Source: an uncultured Myxococcales bacterium
GTDB lineage: Bacteria > Myxococcota > Myxococcia > Myxococcales > Myxococcaceae
Reading direction: 5' to 3'
Assembly (NCBI GenBank): GCA_937980205.1
Contig: CALJKW010000025.1
Location: forward strand, 62,001 to 126,000
DNA: 64,000 nucleotides
Of the stretch, positions 60,701 through 64,000 are shown in pieces; position 1 is the first letter of the stretch, and each line of letters opens with the position of its first letter. The position numbers and the translations under genes were made by a program. The notes beneath the pieces were generated by a model that was not told the origin of the DNA, searched no databases, and was given only the letters and a program-made list of their open reading frames with translations.

Positions 60701-61276
60701 TGCACTGAGCCAACGCCACGGATATCGCTGCGCCGCTACCTCCAGCCTGACCCGGTAAGGAGTGTTGCGGCAGCTAACGAGGCCACCTACTCGTATGCTG
60801 GCAGCAATCCGGTTGTGTACATCGATGCTGACGGGCGCTTTAAGGCGCCAACAACTCCGTGCAAGTACTGGGCAGAGGGGGTCAAACGAGCGCGCCAAAA
60901 GGCTGGCTGCATGGCTACGGCAGAAGGCGAGATGTGTGGGGTCAGCAACAACCGTTGTCAGAAGAAGCTGAAGGACTGTCAAGCCTGCGACATTTGCAAG
61001 CTCTTGGACGACAGCTACACCACGCCGACATTCGCTGTGGCCGATCTTCAATGCGCGGGTAAACCATCATGGGGGTGCTCGGGCGTCACCACCGCTGGAA
61101 AGGGGCAGTTGGACTTCGATCGGAGGTTCTGTGACGACCCAGCGCTGCTCGACAAGTTCGCCAACACTCTCATCCACGAATCTGCTCATCACTGCAAGGC
61201 GATCGGAGGCGGCAACATCACGGAGGGGGGCGGGGAGTGCAGCGCCAAGAGCATCGCAGATGAGTGCACAAAATGA
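60701..61276 (+). pseudogene. Orphan Rhs C-terminal tip with a zinc metallopeptidase-like toxin domain
   Basis: The frame opens just after the previous TGA, with no good start before a GTG at 60815 (which would give 153 residues). It begins with a piece of the Rhs core terminus, RRYLQPDPV...YSYAGSNPVVYIDADGR. That leads into a C-terminal domain of about 130 residues with eight or more cysteines and the zincin motif HESAH (H121, E122, H125 counted from the GTG) in LIHESAHHC. Only the last bit of the core is left, so this is a displaced toxin tip, not a full Rhs gene. Its stop overlaps the start of the next lipoprotein (ATGA). Confidence 0.78.
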
Positions 61277-61602
61277 CGCGTACCGTATTCAACGCCTTGA
61301 AGGTGAGTGTAGTTGCGTTGATCCTCGTCATTGCGTGTCGACACCCCCAACCCGTCACGGCGCAGAAGGACCTACGCTCAGGCGGTACGTGTTCCTGGCA
61401 CGTCTCCGTCGTGGACGCCGGCTGCATCGTTGAGTCGGGCTTGGACGTGCATCGGCGCGTCCTCCCGTCCGATCGCGACTATGACGTAGGTGAACCAAAT
61501 CAGATGATTGACGTCCATGGTTTTCACGACGCAACGGTCAAGTGCGGGGAGGAGGTGGTCGTCTGCGGTGCGACGGTAGTCTGCGACTGCAGGCCTCCGT
61601 AG
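61273..61602 (+). CDS. Cys-rich lipoprotein-like protein, probable cognate immunity protein
   Basis: The product is 109 residues. It starts with a signal (VFNALKVSVVALILVIACRHP) ending in an IAC lipobox. The C-terminus has a Cys pattern like that of the protein at 60368. It begins inside the stop of the Rhs tip (ATGA), which makes a toxin-immunity pair the likeliest reading. A periplasmic immunity lipoprotein would fit a toxin acting on periplasmic targets. Base composition is like the toxin tip and unlike flanking genes. No family is recognised. Confidence 0.6.
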   Translation: MTRTVFNALKVSVVALILVIACRHPQPVTAQKDLRSGGTCSWHVSVVDAGCIVESGLDVHRRVLPSDRDYDVGEPNQMIDVHGFHDATVKCGEEVVVCGATVVCDCRPP

Positions 61603-61616
61603 GTGCGCCTTGGCTT

Positions 61617-61664
61617 TACCTCCAGCCCGAGCCTCTGCTTCGACAGCAAAGTCGTCCGCCGTCG
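61617..61664 (+). other. Second Rhs-core remnant
   Basis: The sequence TACCTCCAGCCCGAGCCTCT reads YLQPEPLL in one frame, the same Rhs core phrase as YLQPDPV at 60737. The 11-bp TACCTCCAGCC is therefore repeated on both sides of the toxin/immunity cassette, about 880 bp apart. Confidence 0.5.
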
Positions 61665-61693
61665 CGCGTCAGCTCGCTCGCTGACCGTACAAT

Positions 61694-62557
61694 TCAACGG
61701 AGCGGAGTTGTGGCAAGCCGCGCCTCCAACCGTTCGAGCGCCGCCCGTTGCTCGGGTGTCGCCTTCGCCGTTGCGTTCTTGATCAGCGCCACGGTGTCGC
61801 GGGCGTCGACGACGAGCAGCGCGTTCGAGGCCGCCTGACGGGCATCGCCGTCCCAGCGCAGGAACGCGTCGACCAACGCGCGCGCTGCGATGAGCCGCAC
61901 CTCGTTCTCCTCGCCGCGCGTCACGACGGAAGGCGTCTTCCACGCCCAGGCGTTGCCGACGTCGCCGAGCGTGCGCGCCAGCTCGACCTGCTCGCGGACC
62001 TCGCCGACCTCCGGCACCGCCGCCGCGAGCGCCTGGGCGACGACCACGCGCCGGCAGCTGCCCATGCCTTCGCGCACTGCACGCGCGCGGGCATCACCGC
62101 CGCGCGACAGCGCGACCAACCGGGCCGCGACCGCATCCGTCTGCATGAACCCGTAAGCGTCGGCCGCCGCCCGCGTGACGCCTGGCGACTCGGTCCTCGA
62201 ATCGAGCAACGCCTCCAGGACGGGAAGCGCGCGGGGGTCGCGGAGCGTGCCGACTGCGTCGAGCAGCCCGATGGTGAGCGACAACCGGCCGCCTTCGGTG
62301 ACCGGCCCTCCCTCGGCTTCGGGATTCAGCAGCGCGTCGAGCATCGGCATCAACGCGTTGGGGCCGAGCTGCTTGAAGGTGCGTCCCATGGGCGCGACTC
62401 CACCGCCACGCCGCTTCGCGTACAGCGCATCGGCATCGCGTCGAATCGCCGCGACCTGCGCGAACGCTTCGGGGTGTGCCTTGCGTGCCGCGGCGATCTC
62501 CGCTGCGAGCTCGACCGGAGCTGCCGTCATCATCATCACTGCCAGCAGTGCGTTCAT
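61694..62557 (-). CDS. HEAT-repeat-like exported protein
   Basis: The product is 287 residues from the ATG at 62557. A short signal (NALLAVMMMTAAPV) is followed by helical repeats such as LSLTIGLLDAVGTLRDPRALPVLEALLD and GEENEVRLIAARALVDAFLRW, which are HEAT/PBS-type. Its start overlaps the stop of the deiminase gene by 4 bp, so the two are translated together. It might bind or scaffold the deiminase. Confidence 0.75.
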   Translation of the reverse strand: MNALLAVMMMTAAPVELAAEIAAARKAHPEAFAQVAAIRRDADALYAKRRGGGVAPMGRTFKQLGPNALMPMLDALLNPEAEGGPVTEGGRLSLTIGLLDAVGTLRDPRALPVLEALLDSRTESPGVTRAAADAYGFMQTDAVAARLVALSRGGDARARAVREGMGSCRRVVVAQALAAAVPEVGEVREQVELARTLGDVGNAWAWKTPSVVTRGEENEVRLIAARALVDAFLRWDGDARQAASNALLVVDARDTVALIKNATAKATPEQRAALERLEARLATTPLR

Positions 62558-64000
62558 CGGCCGCTCTCCCACCACTTCGCTGCTGGAATCGTGCGCGTCA
62601 CGTTCGAGCCGCAGTGAACTTCGCCGGCGTTGAGATGGTACAGGTACCAATCTTCGACCCACCGGACGGTGTAGCCGTACGGCATCAGCGCGGCCTGAAG
62701 CTGCGCCTTGAAGATGTCCTGTCCGCCGATGACGGGTCCGTGCGGATCGGGCGATGCGAACGTCGTCGAGCTGATGGCGACGCCGTTGACGGTGCCAGGC
62801 GTATAGGCCAGCGAAAAAGTGCCGTCCGGCGTGTCCACCGGCTCGTGCAGGAACGGCACACGAACGATCTCCATGTCGGTGATGCCCGTGGCCATCTTGA
62901 TGATGTTCACCTGCGCGTCGATCTCGACGGCTGCTGCCGCGCTCTCTTGCATCACGTCGGTGTCCGCGAGCACCTGCGAGATGGTGCGCTCCGCGCTCAC
63001 GAACGCCGTACCTGACGAGTTGTACGTGAGCATGCCGGGGAAGACGATCGCCGTGCCGTTGCCCGCCTGCACCTGCTGCTGGAGCATCGTGCGCGCGAGC
63101 ACCGGGTCGTTGACCAGCATGATCCACCCGCGTGGGGTGTTCGCCGGCAGGAAGCTGATCGTCTCGTCGACGTGCCCGACCAGCAGCCACGACGTGTCGA
63201 CGTACACGGGAGGTTGAACGGCCTGACCCTCCATCATCTTCAAGAACGAGTTGTCCGGGTGGTACGACGCAACGCTGCCGCGCAGGATGCGGCCGAGCGG
63301 GTAGGCGACGCCGTTGTGCGTATACGGCGGAATCGTCTCGAGGTTGCCGAACGAGTCGAGCGTCGCGTCGCTCGAGCTCCCCGACTGGAACTGCTGGATG
63401 CCGGCCACGTTGGGGCCGCGGAACTGAGTGAACACGACCTTACCGGCGCGCCGCAGCGGATTCGTGGACGACAGCGGGTTGTAGAGGTTCGCGGAGCGGA
63501 TCGCGACGCGCATCGTCCGCACCGTGCCGTTCGGGCCCGGCGCATTGGCGTACCCGGTTTCGAAGAAGTCCTGCGTCCACTGGTCGTCGTTGGGCACCGA
63601 CATGCTCACGAGCGGCGTCGCAATCCCTGCTGCCGTCAGGGCCGTCTGAAGGTCGGTGCGGAAGTCGATCGAGTCTTGATCGTTGATGCCCGTCGCGTAC
63701 GCCGTCTCGACCGGCGTGATGTGACTGAACGTCATCACCGGAGCGACGCGCATGCGAACGACGTCGCTCACCAGAATCTCCTCGTACAGCGCGCCGCCGT
63801 CCCACGGGCCGGGGGTGCCGGGCTGACCGTTCGCCTTCGGAGTCGTGATGGTCAGCGTCAGGTCGAAGTAGCCGTTCCACACCGCGCGGTCGCGCACGAT
63901 GTTCGTCGCCTCCATGCGCAGTTCGACGCCGTTGCGCAGCGTGGCTCCGCCGAAGACGAACGCGTTGTGGTCGAAGTGCGCGAAGCCGCCGTCGGGCTGC
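62554..64000 (-). CDS. Bacterial protein-arginine-deiminase-family protein, 5' end beyond the window
   Basis: The frame is open from 62554 to the window end, about 482 residues with no start seen. The catalytic residues of the protein-arginine deiminase (PAD) family are all visible: the Asp in DDQWTQDFFETGY, the His/Asp pair in LLVGHVDETISFLP and the Cys in GEVHCGSNVTR near the C-terminus. Eukaryotic PADs convert peptidyl arginine to citrulline using calcium; bacterial homologues are less known. The upstream context FAHFDHNAFVFGG continues the same fold. The next gene, HEAT-like, overlaps by 4 bp. Confidence 0.88.
   Translation of the reverse strand, partial: QPDGGFAHFDHNAFVFGGATLRNGVELRMEATNIVRDRAVWNGYFDLTLTITTPKANGQPGTPGPWDGGALYEEILVSDVVRMRVAPVMTFSHITPVETAYATGINDQDSIDFRTDLQTALTAAGIATPLVSMSVPNDDQWTQDFFETGYANAPGPNGTVRTMRVAIRSANLYNPLSSTNPLRRAGKVVFTQFRGPNVAGIQQFQSGSSSDATLDSFGNLETIPPYTHNGVAYPLGRILRGSVASYHPDNSFLKMMEGQAVQPPVYVDTSWLLVGHVDETISFLPANTPRGWIMLVNDPVLARTMLQQQVQAGNGTAIVFPGMLTYNSSGTAFVSAERTISQVLADTDVMQESAAAAVEIDAQVNIIKMATGITDMEIVRVPFLHEPVDTPDGTFSLAYTPGTVNGVAISSTTFASPDPHGPVIGGQDIFKAQLQAALMPYGYTVRWVEDWYLYHLNAGEVHCGSNVTRTIPAAKWWESGR

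Overview
The window is GC-rich and densely coded, with many 4-bp ATGA/GTGA overlaps and frequent GTG and TTG starts. Several families point to Myxococcota, probably the Myxococcales: a DUF2378 (Myxococcus paralogous family) protein, a Myxococcales-type sigma-70 factor beside a zinc-finger Ser/Thr kinase, a golvesin-type C-terminal domain, a MopE-like repeat lipoprotein, an RCC1-like lipoprotein and many PEGA or proline-rich envelope proteins. No rRNA, tRNA or CRISPR array was seen.

Layout. 1-9.6 kb: a partial Ycf46-like ATPase, a short-chain dehydrogenase, a zinc-ribbon membrane protein, a GDPD phosphodiesterase, a Fic protein with a cluster of 9-bp operator-like sites, a thioredoxin-like lipoprotein and a metal-binding-repeat lipoprotein. 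9.6-12.4 kb: an IS1182-like insertion sequence with a broken transposase, followed by an AT-richer pentapeptide-repeat gene; this looks acquired. 12.6-18.6 kb: purK-purE, a DUF2378 protein, a propeller protein, a modular peptidoglycan amidase and a single-domain response regulator. 18.6-22.8 kb: an Imm21-like protein and a fusion of a squalene-hopene-type cyclase with an MpaB/DUF2236-type oxygenase domain, followed by a PilZ protein. 23-33 kb: an RCC1 lipoprotein, a chemoreceptor, a PrxQ peroxiredoxin and an mrfA-mrfB (yprA-yprB) DNA-repair operon.

33-40 kb: two TadE-like and one TadG-like protein around a receptor kinase carrying PEGA and OmpA-like extracytoplasmic domains. 40-47 kb: Uma2, an NlpC/P60-like hydrolase, a coiled-coil protein, a thioesterase, a lipoprotein, and a 1031-residue protein joining [2Fe-2S] ferredoxin, ferredoxin reductase, a NapH-like membrane 4Fe-4S module and a PhnD-like binding domain. 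47-54 kb: a LysR regulator opposite an AhpD-family and a flavin-type gene, the sigma/kinase pair, a peptidoglycan hydrolase and a GH3 enzyme. 54-60 kb: an operon of DUF2760 and two Hsp70-like proteins, then a beta-barrel protein. 60-61.7 kb: an AT-richer orphan Rhs toxin-tip cassette with paired Cys-rich lipoproteins. 61.7-64 kb: a HEAT-type protein and a bacterial protein-arginine-deiminase homologue cut by the window end.

Two patterns run through the window. One is signalling coupled to the envelope: kinases, TadE/G, OmpA/PEGA domains and peptidoglycan hydrolases. The other is a dispersed REP-like palindrome (GTTCACCCTGAGCGGAG ... GTCGAAG) between genes and once inside mrfB. The most unusual items are the cyclase-oxygenase fusion, the ferredoxin-to-PhnD fusion, the Rhs cassette, the kinase-OmpA receptor and the Fic operator array.
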